Notes: generated from the letters alone by a model not told the origin. 64,000 nucleotides of DNA from Mycobacterium terramassiliense (GCF_900157385.1 NZ_LT717699.1:121074-185073); one strand, 5' to 3'; shown: positions 37,096 through 45,409, counted from the first letter of the stretch. A program made the numbers and translations.

Positions 37096-37998
37096 GTGGA
37101 GGCGATCCTCGACGAGTTCGACCAATACCTGGACCTGCAATGCGGGCGCTCGGCGCACACCCGCCGGGCGTACCTGGGCGACCTGCGCTCGCTGTTGGCG
37201 TTTCTCGACGGCCATCCGAACGGGACGAGCCTGGAGGCGCTGAGCCTGCCGGTGCTGCGCGCGTGGCTTGCCGCGGCCGCCGGCGCCGGGGCGGCCCGCA
37301 CCACCTTGGCCCGTCGCACCTCGGCGATCAAGGCGTTCACCGCATGGGCGGCGCGGCGGGGCCTGCTCGCGGGCGATCCGGCCGCGCGGCTGCAGGTGCC
37401 CAAAGCGCACCGCACCCTGCCGTCGGTGCTGCGCCAGGATCAGGCGCTCGACGCGATGGCCGCCGCCAAATCCGGTGCGGGGCAAGGCGATCCGCTGGCC
37501 CTGCGGGACCGGCTGATCGTCGAGCTGCTGTACGCCACCGGCATCCGGGTCAGCGAGCTGTGCGGCCTGGACCTCGACGACGTCGACGCCCACCACCGGC
37601 TGGTCCGGGTGCTCGGCAAGGGCAACAAGCAGCGCACCGTGCCGTTCGGGATGCCGGCCGCCGAGGCCCTGAACGCCTGGCTGACCGACGGGCGGCCCGC
37701 CCTGGCGACCGCGGGTTCCGGGCCGGCGCTGCTGCTGGGCGCGCGCGGCCGGCGGCTCGACGTGCGCCAGGCCCGCACCGTCGTGCACCAGACCGTCGCC
37801 GCGGTGGACGGCGCGCCCGACATGGGGCCGCACGGGCTGCGGCACACCGCGGCCACGCACCTGCTGGAGGGCGGCGCCGACCTGCGGGTCGTCCAGGAGC
37901 TGCTCGGCCATTCCAGCCTGGCGACCACCCAGCTGTACACCCACGTCGCGGTCTCCCGGCTGCGGGCGGTGCACGACCAGGCCCACCCGCGGGCCTGA
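37096..37998 (+). CDS. xerC: Tyrosine recombinase XerC
   Basis: This 300-residue site-specific recombinase works with XerD at dif to resolve chromosome dimers. The core-binding domain spans residues 1-90. Catalytic residues are all visible: Arg151 (GIRVSELCG), Lys175 (GKGNKQR), His246 and Arg249 ([12 protein letters not shown]), His272 ([11 protein letters not shown]) and nucleophile Tyr281 (QLYTHVA). GTG 37096 gives the family N-terminus [12 protein letters not shown]. Confidence 0.96.
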   Translation: MEAILDEFDQYLDLQCGRSAHTRRAYLGDLRSLLAFLDGHPNGTSLEALSLPVLRAWLAAAAGAGAARTTLARRTSAIKAFTAWAARRGLLAGDPAARLQVPKAHRTLPSVLRQDQALDAMAAAKSGAGQGDPLALRDRLIVELLYATGIRVSELCGLDLDDVDAHHRLVRVLGKGNKQRTVPFGMPAAEALNAWLTDGRPALATAGSGPALLLGARGRRLDVRQARTVVHQTVAAVDGAPDMGPHGLRHTAATHLLEGGADLRVVQELLGHSSLATTQLYTHVAVSRLRAVHDQAHPRA

Positions 37999-38024
37999 GC
38001 GGTGCGCTGAGCGCCGTGGGTGTG

Positions 38025-38055
38025 CGGCCCGGGCGACGACACGCCGGGCGGGCCG
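38025..38055. terminator. Possible bidirectional terminator between xerC and M23 peptidase gene
   Basis: CGGCCCG (38025-38031) pairs with CGGGCCG (38049-38055) between convergent genes. The loop is long and there is no T-run, so this is a weak call. Confidence 0.25.
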
Positions 38056-38079
38056 CCCCGGGTTGACACCCCGCGCCGG

Positions 38080-38565
38080 TCACCCAAGCGGCTTGAGCCG
38101 GATCGGCGTCGCCCGCAACAGCCCCAGCGGGTCGACGTACCGCGCACCCGACGCCGGGCCCCACATCGCCCCCCAGTGCAGGCAGGCCGCGGCCCGGCAG
38201 CCGGCGTGCCCGGCCTGGAGCGAACCGATCACGCTCCCGGCCGTCACCGCCTGGCCGGCCCGCACGGCCGCCCGCACCGGCTCGTAGCTGGTGCGCAGCC
38301 CGCCGGGATGGGCCAGCGACACCACGGGCCGCCCGGCCAGCAGCCCGGCGAACACCACGGTCGCGGCGCCGGCGGCGTACACCGGCTGACCTGGGGAGCC
38401 CGGCAGGTCCACACCGCGATGCCCGGGATGCCAGTCGGGTGAGGGGGCGTCGAATCCGCGGGCGACCGGCGGGGGCGGGCGCAGCGGCCAATCCAGCCGC
38501 ACGTCGTCGGCGTGGGCCGGGGCAGCCCACAGCATCGCCAGGATCAGGAGCGTCGCCCGCCGCAC
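38080..38565 (-). CDS. Secreted M23 (LytM-type) peptidase, Rv2891 homologue
   Basis: This 161-residue exported protein has a signal peptide (MRRATLLILAMLWAAPAHAD) and a lysostaphin-like domain: HPGHRGVDLPG holds the first zinc ligands (H..D) and CLHWGAMWG the second H. Members are peptidoglycan endopeptidases or their inactive regulators. It is shorter than the Mtb protein as I recall it. It converges on xerC and diverges from rpsB. GTG start. Confidence 0.86.
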   Translation of the reverse strand: MRRATLLILAMLWAAPAHADDVRLDWPLRPPPPVARGFDAPSPDWHPGHRGVDLPGSPGQPVYAAGAATVVFAGLLAGRPVVSLAHPGGLRTSYEPVRAAVRAGQAVTAGSVIGSLQAGHAGCRAAACLHWGAMWGPASGARYVDPLGLLRATPIRLKPLG

Positions 38566-38636
38566 CAGGCGAGTACAGCGGGAGCCGCCGAACCTCGCCA
38601 GTCACCGCTGTGGAAAAAGCACCTGCTGAGACGGTG

Positions 38637-38642
38637 TAAACT
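38637..38642 (+). promoter_or_regulatory. Putative rpsB -10 box
   Basis: TAAACT preceded by TG gives an extended -10-like TGTAAACT. No good -35 is seen. The transcript would have a leader of about 155 nt. Confidence 0.35.
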
Positions 38643-38675
38643 CCTGGTCGCAGCTCGTTAGCGGGCTGACTTCGC

Positions 38676-38748
38676 GCGCCTGCAACCAAGAGATTGCCGT
38701 GCGGTCCCGTCCCGGACATCCAGGACGGGTGCGGCATTCCGCAGGCGC
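38676..38748 (+). promoter_or_regulatory. Structured leader of rpsB-tsf
   Basis: Three nested stems can form: GCGCCTGC/GCAGGCGC (38676-38683 with 38741-38748), TGCCG/CGGCA (38695-38699 with 38732-38736) and CCCGTCC/GGACGGG (38706-38712 with 38723-38729). The structure ends about 55 nt before the start codon. S2 represses its own operon in E. coli through the leader, so a similar role is plausible here. Confidence 0.5.
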
Positions 38749-38804
38749 CAGGGCCCGGCCTCACCCGATGCCGGGCGACAACCGACAACAAAGGAATGGC
38801 GGCA

Positions 38805-39662
38805 ATGGCTGTCGTAACCATGAAGCAGCTGCTCGACAGCGGCACCCACTTCGGGCATCAGACCCGGCGCTGGAATCCCAAGATGAAGCGGTTCATCTTC
38901 ACCGACCGCAACGGCATCTACATCATCGACCTGCAGCAGACGCTGACCTTCATCGACAAGGCGTACGAGTTCGTCAAGGAAACCGTCGCCCACGGTGGCA
39001 CGGTCCTGTTCGTCGGTACCAAGAAGCAGGCGCAGGAGTCCGTCGCGGCCGAGGCGACCCGCGTCGGCATGCCGTACGTCAACCAGCGCTGGCTGGGCGG
39101 CATGCTCACCAACTTCTCCACGGTGCACAAGCGGCTGCAGCGCCTCAAGGAGCTCGAGGCGATGGAGCAGACCGGCGGCTTCGAGGGTCGCACCAAGAAG
39201 GAGATCTTGGGCCTGACCCGCGAGAAGAACAAGCTGGAGCGCAGCCTCGGCGGTATCCGTGACATGAACAAGGTGCCGTCGGCGATCTGGGTCGTCGACA
39301 CCAACAAGGAGCACATCGCGGTCGGCGAGGCCCGCAAGCTCGGCATCCCGGTCATCGCGATCCTGGACACCAACTGCGACCCGGACGAGGTCGACTACCC
39401 GATCCCGGGCAACGACGACGCGATTCGCTCCGCCGCCCTGCTCACCAAGGTGATCGCCTCCGCGGTCGCCGAGGGCCTGCAGGCGCGCGCCGGGCTGGGC
39501 CGCGGCGACGGCAAGCCCGAGGCGGAGTCCGCCGAGCCGCTCGCCGAATGGGAGCAGGAGCTGCTGGCCTCGGCGACGGCCACGGCCGCCGCCACCGCCC
39601 CGTCTGCCGCCCCCACCGACGCCGCTGCGGGCACCCCCGAATCAACAACCGACCCCTCATAG
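38805..39662 (+). CDS. rpsB: 30S ribosomal protein S2
   Basis: This 285-residue S2 has the conserved [32 protein letters not shown] and [18 protein letters not shown] segments (here [14 protein letters not shown]). The last 45 residues are an Ala/Glu/Thr-rich tail. ATG 38805 was chosen over 38796 because AAGGA lies 9 nt before it but directly abuts the earlier ATG. Confidence 0.97.
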   Translation: MAVVTMKQLLDSGTHFGHQTRRWNPKMKRFIFTDRNGIYIIDLQQTLTFIDKAYEFVKETVAHGGTVLFVGTKKQAQESVAAEATRVGMPYVNQRWLGGMLTNFSTVHKRLQRLKELEAMEQTGGFEGRTKKEILGLTREKNKLERSLGGIRDMNKVPSAIWVVDTNKEHIAVGEARKLGIPVIAILDTNCDPDEVDYPIPGNDDAIRSAALLTKVIASAVAEGLQARAGLGRGDGKPEAESAEPLAEWEQELLASATATAAATAPSAAPTDAAAGTPESTTDPS

Positions 39663-39689
39663 GAAGGCCCGACCCCTCATAGGAAGGCT
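39650..39689 (+). repeat. 20-bp tandem duplication between rpsB and tsf
   Basis: CGACCCCTCATAGGAAGGCC is followed at once by the same 20 bases with a final T. The first copy contains the rpsB stop codon; the second supplies the AGGAAGG ribosome binding site for tsf. Confidence 0.9.
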
Positions 39690-39694
39690 GAGCA

Positions 39695-40510
39695 TTGGCG
39701 AATTTCACCGCTGCCGACGTCAAGCGGCTTCGGGAACTCACCGGCGCCGGCATGCTCGACTGCAAGAACGCGCTGGCCGAAACCGACGGCGACTTCGACA
39801 AGGCCGTCGAGGCGCTGCGGATCAAGGGCGCCAAGGACGTCGGTAAGCGCGCCGAGCGGGCCACCGCGGAGGGCCTGGTCGCGGCCAAGGGCGGCGCGCT
39901 GATCGAGCTGAACAGCGAGACCGACTTCGTCGCCAAGAACGCCGAGTTCCAGAAGCTGGCCGACCAGGTCGTCGACGCCGCGCTTCAGGCCAAGGCCACC
40001 GACGTCGATTCCCTGAAGGCCGCCAAGATCGGCGACACGACCGTCGAGCAGGCCATTGCCGACCTCTCGGCCAAGATCGGCGAGAAGCTCGAGTTGCGGC
40101 GCGTGCAGTACTTCGACGGAAACGTCGAGGCCTACCTGCACAAGCGTGCGGCCGACCTGCCGCCGGCCGTCGGCGTGCTGGTCGAGTTCGAGGGCGAGAG
40201 CCAGGACGCGGCGCACGCCGTCGCACTGCAGATCGCGGCGCTCAAGGCGCGCTACCTGTCCCGCGACGACGTCCCCGAGGACGTGGTGGCCAGCGAGCGC
40301 CGCATCGCCGAGGAGACCGCGAAGGCCGAGGGCAAGCCCGAGCAGGCGCTGCCCAAGATCGTCGAGGGCCGCCTCAACGGCTTCTTCAAGGACGCGGTGC
40401 TGCTCGAGCAGCCCTCGGTGTCCGACAACAAGAAGACCGTCAAGGCCCTGCTCGACGAGGCCGGGGTGACGGTGACACGGTTCGTTCGCTTTGAGGTGGG
40501 CCAGGCTTAA
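39695..40510 (+). CDS. tsf: Translation elongation factor Ts
   Basis: This 271-residue nucleotide-exchange factor for EF-Tu has N-terminal UBA-like signature [18 protein letters not shown], then [12 protein letters not shown] and the C-terminal [25 protein letters not shown]. The TTG start has AGGAAGG 7 nt upstream. Operon with rpsB. Confidence 0.97.
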   Translation: MANFTAADVKRLRELTGAGMLDCKNALAETDGDFDKAVEALRIKGAKDVGKRAERATAEGLVAAKGGALIELNSETDFVAKNAEFQKLADQVVDAALQAKATDVDSLKAAKIGDTTVEQAIADLSAKIGEKLELRRVQYFDGNVEAYLHKRAADLPPAVGVLVEFEGESQDAAHAVALQIAALKARYLSRDDVPEDVVASERRIAEETAKAEGKPEQALPKIVEGRLNGFFKDAVLLEQPSVSDNKKTVKALLDEAGVTVTRFVRFEVGQA

Positions 40511-40528
40511 CCGGCGGGCGCAAGCGGC

Positions 40529-40534
40529 TAGCGT
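40529..40534 (+). promoter_or_regulatory. -10 box for leaderless amiC transcript
   Basis: TAGCGT, then 6 nt (CGTGTC), then the ATG at 40541. No ribosome binding site is present. Confidence 0.45.
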
Positions 40535-40540
40535 CGTGTC

Positions 40541-41944
40541 ATGCGACGCGTGCACGCTTTCGGTGACGATGCCCTCGGTGACCTCGACGCGGTCGGCCTG
40601 GCCGACGCCCTGCGAGGCGGTTCGGTCGGCAGGGCCGACCTCGTCGAGGCGGCCATCGCGCGCACCGAGCTCGTCAACCCGACCCTGAACGGCTTGGCGC
40701 ACGCCGCCTTCGACCGGGCGCGAGCCGCCGCCTCGGAGCCCGTGAACGGGTTTTTCGGCGGCGTCCCGACCTTCGTCAAGGACAACGTCGACGTCGCCGG
40801 GCAGCCCAGCATGCACGGCGCCGACGCGTGGGTGCCCTTCGACGCCCCCGCCGACAGCGTCTTGACGACGGTGTTTCTCGGCACCGGGCTGACCTCGCTG
40901 GGCAAGACGCAGCTATCGGAGTTCGGGTTCAGCGCGGCCGCCGAGCACCCGCGGCTGGGGCCGGTCCGCAACCCGTGGGACCCCGACTACACCGCCGGGG
41001 CCTCGTCGTCGGGGTCGGGCGCGTTCGTCGCCGCCGGGGTGGTGCCGATCGCGCACGCCAACGACGGCGGCGGCTCGATCCGCATCCCGGCCGCGTGCAA
41101 CGGGCTGGTCGGCCTCAAGCCGTCGCGCGGCCGGCTGCCGCTGGACCCGGCGCATCGCCGAATGCCCGTGGGCATCGTCGCCAACGGCGTGCTGACCCGT
41201 ACGGTGCGGGACACCGCGGCGTTTTATCGGGAGGCCGAGCGAATCTGGCGCAACCCCAAACTGGCCCCGATCGGGGACGTGACGGGGCCCGGCCGGCAGC
41301 GGCTGCGCATCGCCGTCCTCACCCGCTCGGTGCAGCGCGAGTGCAGCCCCGCCGTGCGGGAGCTGGCCCTGAAATCGGCGGGGCTCCTCGAAGAACTGGG
41401 CCACCGCGTCGAACACCTCGACGAGCCCCCGGTGCCGCCCAGCTTCGTCGACGACTTCGTGCTGTATTGGGGTTTCTTGGCATTCGCGCAGGTGCGGGGC
41501 GGCCGGCGCCTGTTCGGCCGCAGCTTCGACCGAACCCGGCTGGACAGCCTGACCCTGGGCCTGGAGCGGCACAGCGGCCGCAACATCCACCGCCTGCCGA
41601 CGGCGATCATGCGGCTGCGCAGGCTGCGGCGGCGCACCGCGGAGTTCTTCCGCACCTACGACGCGGTGCTGACGCCGACCCTCGCCGACGAAACGCCCCG
41701 CATCGGCTACCTGGCGCCCACGGACTACCGGCAGGTGATGGACCGGCTGATCGATTGGGTGGCGTTCACCCCGCTGCAGAACGTCACCGGCGAGCCCGCG
41801 ATCTCGCTGCCGCTGGCGCAGTCGCCCACCGGCATGCCGGTGGGCATGATGCTGTCGGCCGATCTGGGGCAGGAGTCGCTGCTGCTGCAGCTCGCGTACG
41901 AACTCGAAGAGGCGCGGCCGTGGGCCCGCATCCAGGCCGCGTAG
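40541..41944 (+). CDS. amiC: Amidase AmiC
   Basis: This 467-residue amidase-signature enzyme hydrolyses carboxamides to acid and ammonia. The catalytic lysine is in TFVKDNVDVAG and the Ser-cisSer region is YTAGASSSGSGAF...NDGGGSIRIPAACNG, followed by GLKPSRGR. Substrate unknown; corresponds to Rv2888c. The stop is followed within 8 bp by a family A repeat. Confidence 0.92.
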   Translation: MRRVHAFGDDALGDLDAVGLADALRGGSVGRADLVEAAIARTELVNPTLNGLAHAAFDRARAAASEPVNGFFGGVPTFVKDNVDVAGQPSMHGADAWVPFDAPADSVLTTVFLGTGLTSLGKTQLSEFGFSAAAEHPRLGPVRNPWDPDYTAGASSSGSGAFVAAGVVPIAHANDGGGSIRIPAACNGLVGLKPSRGRLPLDPAHRRMPVGIVANGVLTRTVRDTAAFYREAERIWRNPKLAPIGDVTGPGRQRLRIAVLTRSVQRECSPAVRELALKSAGLLEELGHRVEHLDEPPVPPSFVDDFVLYWGFLAFAQVRGGRRLFGRSFDRTRLDSLTLGLERHSGRNIHRLPTAIMRLRRLRRRTAEFFRTYDAVLTPTLADETPRIGYLAPTDYRQVMDRLIDWVAFTPLQNVTGEPAISLPLAQSPTGMPVGMMLSADLGQESLLLQLAYELEEARPWARIQAA

Positions 41945-41951
41945 CTCGCTG

Positions 41952-42033
41952 GCGGCGACCCGTCCCCCAGCCCCGCGGGGGTACCCCCAGCGCCAGGCCC
42001 CCGCGGGGCTGGGGGAGCCCCCGCGATCGCCGC
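41952..42033. repeat. Family A element with nested G-rich modules, after amiC
   Basis: Perfect ends GCGGCGA (41952-41958) and TCGCCGC (42027-42033). Read on the minus strand it starts GCGGCGATCGCGGGGGCTCC and includes GCTGGGGGTACCCCC, the module found in fpg. It fills the space between convergent amiC and the MarR gene. Confidence 0.7.
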
Positions 42034-42036
42034 TGA

Positions 42037-42459
42037 TCAGCCGTCGGATCCGAGCTTCTCGAGCATGCGCTTGAACTCGCGCTGCTGCGCGTCGGTCAGC
42101 TTGCCCAGGATCCGGGCATCGGCGCCCCGGACGGCGGCCTCCGCGCGCTTCAGCAGCGCGCGGCCCTGAGCGGTCAGCGTGGCCGGCAGCGCCCGGCCCG
42201 AGGAGACCGACGCCGGCCGTTCCACCGCCCCCACGTCTTCCAGCGCGCGCAGCACGGTGTTCATCGCCTGCGGTGTGACGTTGGTGTGCCGGGACAGTTC
42301 CGCGCTCGACATGCCCGGGTGCATCGACAGGATGCGCAGGCAGACGAATTCGGGCAGCGTCAGGCCCAGCGGACCCAGCACCGTGGCCACCTCCGGCCGG
42401 AGCACGGCTCCCACCCGATACAACAGGTAACCCAGCGGCGCGTCTTCGGCCTGGCCCAT
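42037..42459 (-). CDS. MarR family transcriptional regulator (Rv2887 homologue)
   Basis: This 140-residue winged-helix repressor is MGQAEDAPLGYLLYRVGAVL with the DNA-binding domain at about 40-110 (MSSAELSRHTNVTPQAMNTVLRALEDVGAVER). In Mtb, Rv2887 represses detoxification genes including a methyltransferase. The start at 42459 matches the family; the upstream frame to 42660 is a shadow. A perfect inverted repeat overlaps the start codon and could be its own operator. Confidence 0.9.
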   Translation of the reverse strand: MGQAEDAPLGYLLYRVGAVLRPEVATVLGPLGLTLPEFVCLRILSMHPGMSSAELSRHTNVTPQAMNTVLRALEDVGAVERPASVSSGRALPATLTAQGRALLKRAEAAVRGADARILGKLTDAQQREFKRMLEKLGSDG

Positions 42460-42476
42460 GTCAGCGATCTTGACAT
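42458..42476. promoter_or_regulatory. Candidate MarR operator
   Basis: ATGTCA-N7-TGACAT is a perfect 6-bp inverted repeat covering the start codon of the MarR gene and the presumed promoter between it and the divergent DUF1360 gene. Confidence 0.45.
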
Positions 42477-42583
42477 ATCCGGGGCGCCTGGCCGCGCAGC
42501 TTCGCCGGTGCGGTTCAGCGCGATCGTGATTTCCGGGCGCCCAACGGGGTAACCCACAGGGGATCCAGACGACAAGGAGCGCC

Positions 42584-43120
42584 ATGGGCGATGCAACCGA
42601 AATGACCCACGGGGTGGCCGAGCGCGCGCGGCGCGAAGCCGACGCGTACCGCGGCGACAACCCCCGCCCCCTGGAGGGCTACACCGTGGTCCTCGCGATC
42701 TACGGCGCCCTGGTCGCCCTGGCCGGCGTCGTCGCCGCGGCCACCGGGCGCAAGTTGCCCGAGCGCTGGAGTGTTCAGGATCTCCTGACCGTCACCATCG
42801 GCACCCACAAGCTGGCGCGCACGGTGTCCAAGGACGCCGTGACCAGCCCGCTGCGGGCGCCGTTCGCGCGCTATGCGGGTACCGGTGGCCCGGCCGAGGT
42901 GATGGAGGAAACGCGGCACGGCAGCGCGCTGCGCCACAGCCTGGGGGAGTTGTTGACGTGCCCCTTCTGCCTCGACATGTGGGTGGCCACCGCGTTCGTC
43001 ATCGGGCTGATCTTCGCGCCGAGGCCGACCCGGCTGGTCGCGGGCACCTTCACCGCCCTGGCCGGCGCCGACTTCTTGCAGCTGGCCTACGCGCGGGCAC
43101 AGCAGATCACCGAGGGCTGA
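42584..43120 (+). CDS. DUF1360 membrane protein
   Basis: This 178-residue protein begins with a soluble stretch, then a membrane helix (YTVVLAIYGALVALAGVVAAATG), WSVQDLLTVTIGTHKLARTVSKDAVTSPLR and LLTCPFCLDMWVATAFVIGLIFAPRP, the DUF1360 layout. The CPFC pair is conserved. Function is unknown; the gene is often near stress genes. AAGGAGC precedes the ATG. It has no Mtb counterpart at this site. Confidence 0.82.
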   Translation: MGDATEMTHGVAERARREADAYRGDNPRPLEGYTVVLAIYGALVALAGVVAAATGRKLPERWSVQDLLTVTIGTHKLARTVSKDAVTSPLRAPFARYAGTGGPAEVMEETRHGSALRHSLGELLTCPFCLDMWVATAFVIGLIFAPRPTRLVAGTFTALAGADFLQLAYARAQQITEG

Positions 43121-43136
43121 CAAGCGAGGGGGTTCG

Positions 43137-43550
43137 ATGCCCAAGACGACGAAAGGCGGCGCGGCAAAGAAGAGCGAATTGCCCAGCACCCTGCGGCGCT
43201 CCAACGCCAAAGCGCAACGCACGTTCGCCAAGACCCACGACTCGGCCGCCGAGGAGTACGGCAGCGAGGAGCGCGCCCACCGGGTGGCCTACTCGGCGCT
43301 CAAGCACAGCTTCGAAAAGGTCGGTGACCACTGGGAGCCCAAGGAACGCAAGGGACCGTCGGACGAGCTGGCCGAGGGCGGCGGTCCGGACAACAGCGGC
43401 CGCTCGGCCGAGGGTGTCGACGCCAACGCGAGCAAGAAGCATCTGCTCGACGTGGCGCGCCGGCTCGATGTGCGCGGCCGGTCGTCGATGAACAAGTCGG
43501 AGTTGGTCGACGCGATCATGAAGCAGAACCGCCGGGTGCGCGGCCGCTGA
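43137..43550 (+). CDS. ChaB-family protein with C-terminal SAP/Rho-N-like domain
   Basis: This 137-residue protein has a ChaB-like segment (ELPSTLRRSNAKAQRTFAKTHDSAAEEYGSEERAHRVAYSALKH, residues 14-57 in pieces), a charged linker and a C-terminal helix-extended-helix (ASKKHLLDVARRLDVRGRSSMNKSELVDAI) like the Rho N-terminal nucleic-acid-binding domain. It follows DUF1360 by 16 bp. Function unknown, probably stress related. Confidence 0.8.
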   Translation: MPKTTKGGAAKKSELPSTLRRSNAKAQRTFAKTHDSAAEEYGSEERAHRVAYSALKHSFEKVGDHWEPKERKGPSDELAEGGGPDNSGRSAEGVDANASKKHLLDVARRLDVRGRSSMNKSELVDAIMKQNRRVRGR

Positions 43551-43629
43551 CGGCCACGCGTTTAGGCCGGCACCCGGTGGGCATCCCGACAGCAATGGTC
43601 GCGTCTACCACCCGCAGTCAACTCCGAAA

Positions 43630-43869
43630 GTGCCTCAACGACGTGGACTTCCGGCCAGCAAGCAGGACCTGATCGAGGCCGCCGACCGCAACGGCTGCGA
43701 CGAGCAGACCGTCCGTGCGTTGCGCGCGGTTCCGCCGGAGACCTACGCGAACCTCGCGCAGGTCGCCGCGTCGGTGACCGTCGACGACGACCGGGGTGGC
43801 GACGGCGCCGGGGAGGCGGCGGCCCAAAGCCCTATCGTGCAGGAGCTGGGCGAGAACCGGGGCTCCTAA
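43630..43869 (+). CDS. DUF2795 small protein
   Basis: This 79-residue protein resembles DUF2795: LPASKQDLIEAADRNGCDEQTVRALRAVP and PETYANLAQVAASV. Such proteins are short helical modules of unknown role, often near general-stress genes. GTG start; no strong ribosome binding site. Third gene of the accessory block. Confidence 0.65.
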   Translation: MPQRRGLPASKQDLIEAADRNGCDEQTVRALRAVPPETYANLAQVAASVTVDDDRGGDGAGEAAAQSPIVQELGENRGS

Positions 43870-43881
43870 TCGGTTCGGGCG

Positions 43882-44436
43882 CTACAGGATCGGCCGGCCG
43901 CCCGTCACGGCGACCCGCGCGCCGGAGATGTAGCTCGCGTCGTCGGAGGCCAGCACGACGCAGATGGGGGCCAGCTCGGCCGGCTGGCCGGCACGCCCCA
44001 GCGGTACGTTGTCGCCGAACGACTCCACGCTTTCCGGGGGCATCGTCGACGGGATGAGCGGCGTCCATATCGGGCCCGGCGCCACGCTGTTGACCCGGAT
44101 TCCCTTGTCGCCCAACAGCTGGGCGAGGCTGGCCGAGAAGTTCGCGATGGCCGCCTTCGTCGCCGCGTAGGGCGCCAGGGTGGGGTTGGGCGAATCGGAG
44201 TTGACCGACGAGCTGCCGATGATCGACGAGCCCGGCTTCATGTGCGGCACGGCGGCCTTGGCGAGGTGGAAATAGGCGCCGACGTTGCGGCCTATGCCGC
44301 TGTCGCCGCCGGTGATGATGGCCCTTTTGCCGGTGAGCTTTCCCGAGCCCCGGTAACCGTTTTCCCCGCAGTCGGGAACGGGGTTCATTTTCCCCTGCAC
44401 GCCCGGAACTTCCTGTTGCTGCGCCGCAAAACTCAT
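43882..44436 (-). pseudogene. Short-chain dehydrogenase with internal in-frame deletion
   Basis: A 184-residue frame begins MSFAAQQQEVPGVQGKMNPVPD and reaches the Rossmann loop ITGGDSGIGR, then jumps to NVGAYFHLAKAAVPHMKPGSS. Intact relatives have roughly 90-100 residues between these two points, including the NNAG strand and the coenzyme-specificity loop. The catalytic Ser, Tyr (YAATK) and Lys remain, and the C-terminus (ASYISGARVAVTGGRP) is complete. The deletion keeps the frame but removes most of the NAD(P) site, so the protein is probably inactive. Family length is from memory. Confidence 0.75.
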
Positions 44437-44774
44437 TGGGGAGTGATCCTTTCGTGCTCGCACTACGCGCCGGTTACGATTCGCGGGTGCGCGAAGGCTT
44501 GGCTTTCAGCGCCGCTCCGTGGGTGCACATACCCGGCTGGAACGGAACTAATCAGCGGCAAAAAGCCGTGGTGTCGATGGTGCCAATGTTAATTCTGTGG
44601 CGCGAAAGGCGCTGCGGGACAAAATAAATACCGCACGGTTAATGCTGGTGACAACGCATATATCGGCAAATTCGGCGGGCATGCCGGTTTACTGCCGCGG
44701 CCAAAGGGTTATCTCCACGCAGTGCGGTTATCGCCCTATATGTGGGGGCGATTGTTCGACACGAAAGGAACACC
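44437..44774. other. Intergenic region upstream of the MPT63-like gene
   Basis: 338 bp of lower GC than the surroundings with no convincing gene. The right end carries an AAAGGAACACC ribosome binding site and an AT-rich CCCTATATGTG that may be a -10 region. The left end holds the AAAGGA site of the SDR gene. Confidence 0.5.
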
Positions 44775-45356
44775 ATGAAGGTCACCACCACCGCTGTAAA
44801 GAGTGCTATTGCTGCCGGAGCTATAGCGGCTGCAGGCGTTTTCGCAGCAGCAACCGCTTCCGCTGCGCCGCCCAACATTCAGGGCTTCGGCGCCAGCGAA
44901 CAACTCGTTGACGGGCCCATGATCACCAACTACACCGTCAGCAACCTGCAGCCGAGCAATGTTTCGATTCCGGGCTATACGCCGAAGGGGACGCTGTACC
45001 AGGCCGAAATCACGGCCAGGTCGGACGCCGGGGTCGTTACGCCGATGGTCAAGGACTTCAGCGCCCGCGGCCCCAACGGTCAGACCTACAAGCTGATCGA
45101 CAAGCCGGGCGCCCCGGGCGGCCTCAACCCGGCGCCGATCCCGCAGGGCCAAGAGTCCACCGGCACGCTGTACTTCGACGTGACCGGCGCGCCGCCGAAC
45201 GGCGTCGTCTACAACGACGGGATGCAGGACATCCTGATCTGGACGTCGAACGTGCCGGGCGCCTCGACGCCTGGCGAAGCGCCGAACGCCAGCCCGGCAC
45301 CGGGTCAACCCAGCCCGGCACCGGGTCAACCGCCGGCGCCGGCGCCGCACGCGTAA
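44775..45356 (+). CDS. Secreted MPT63-family antigen with proline-rich tail
   Basis: This 193-residue exported protein has a signal peptide (MKVTTTAVKSAIAAGAIAAA... ATASA) and a mature DUF1942/MPT63-type immunoglobulin-like domain (GFGASEQLVDGPMITNYTVSNLQPSN, PKGTLYQAEITARSDAGVV, NGVVYNDGMQDILIW). It adds a Pro/Ala-rich tail with two SPAPGQP heptads, absent from Mtb MPT63 (Rv1926c). Function is unknown; MPT63 is a secreted immunogen. AAAGGA precedes the ATG. Confidence 0.85.
   Translation: MKVTTTAVKSAIAAGAIAAAGVFAAATASAAPPNIQGFGASEQLVDGPMITNYTVSNLQPSNVSIPGYTPKGTLYQAEITARSDAGVVTPMVKDFSARGPNGQTYKLIDKPGAPGGLNPAPIPQGQESTGTLYFDVTGAPPNGVVYNDGMQDILIWTSNVPGASTPGEAPNASPAPGQPSPAPGQPPAPAPHA
45290..45330 (+). 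repeat. 21-bp tandem repeat in the MPT63-like tail
   Basis: CAGCCCGGCACCGGGTCAAC occurs at 45290-45309 and 45311-45330, encoding SPAPGQP twice. Confidence 0.85.
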
Positions 45357-45370
45357 TCCGGTAGCAGCTG

Positions 45371-45409
45371 TCTCCCCGCGCCACCCCGATGGCGCGGGGA
45401 GATTTGCGT
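45371..45409 (+). terminator. Intrinsic terminator after the MPT63-like gene
   Basis: A perfect 12-bp stem, TCTCCCCGCGCC / GGCGCGGGGAGA (45371-45382 and 45391-45402), has an 8-nt loop and is followed by TTTGCGT. This is the best intrinsic terminator in the window. Confidence 0.75.

Noticed and set aside
35902..37998. A single 698-codon fusion of an oxidase N-terminus with XerC
   Set aside because: The frame is continuous only because the oxidase gene is frameshifted; the middle is out-of-frame translation and XerC has its own start.
42460..42660. N-terminal extension of the MarR protein
   Set aside because: It would cross the probable operator and the divergent DUF1360 start, and relatives begin at MGQAEDAPLG.
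44597..44911. Small gene of 104 codons overlapping the MPT63-like signal peptide
   Set aside because: No ribosome binding site, no recognisable domain, and it overlaps a well-supported start in another frame.
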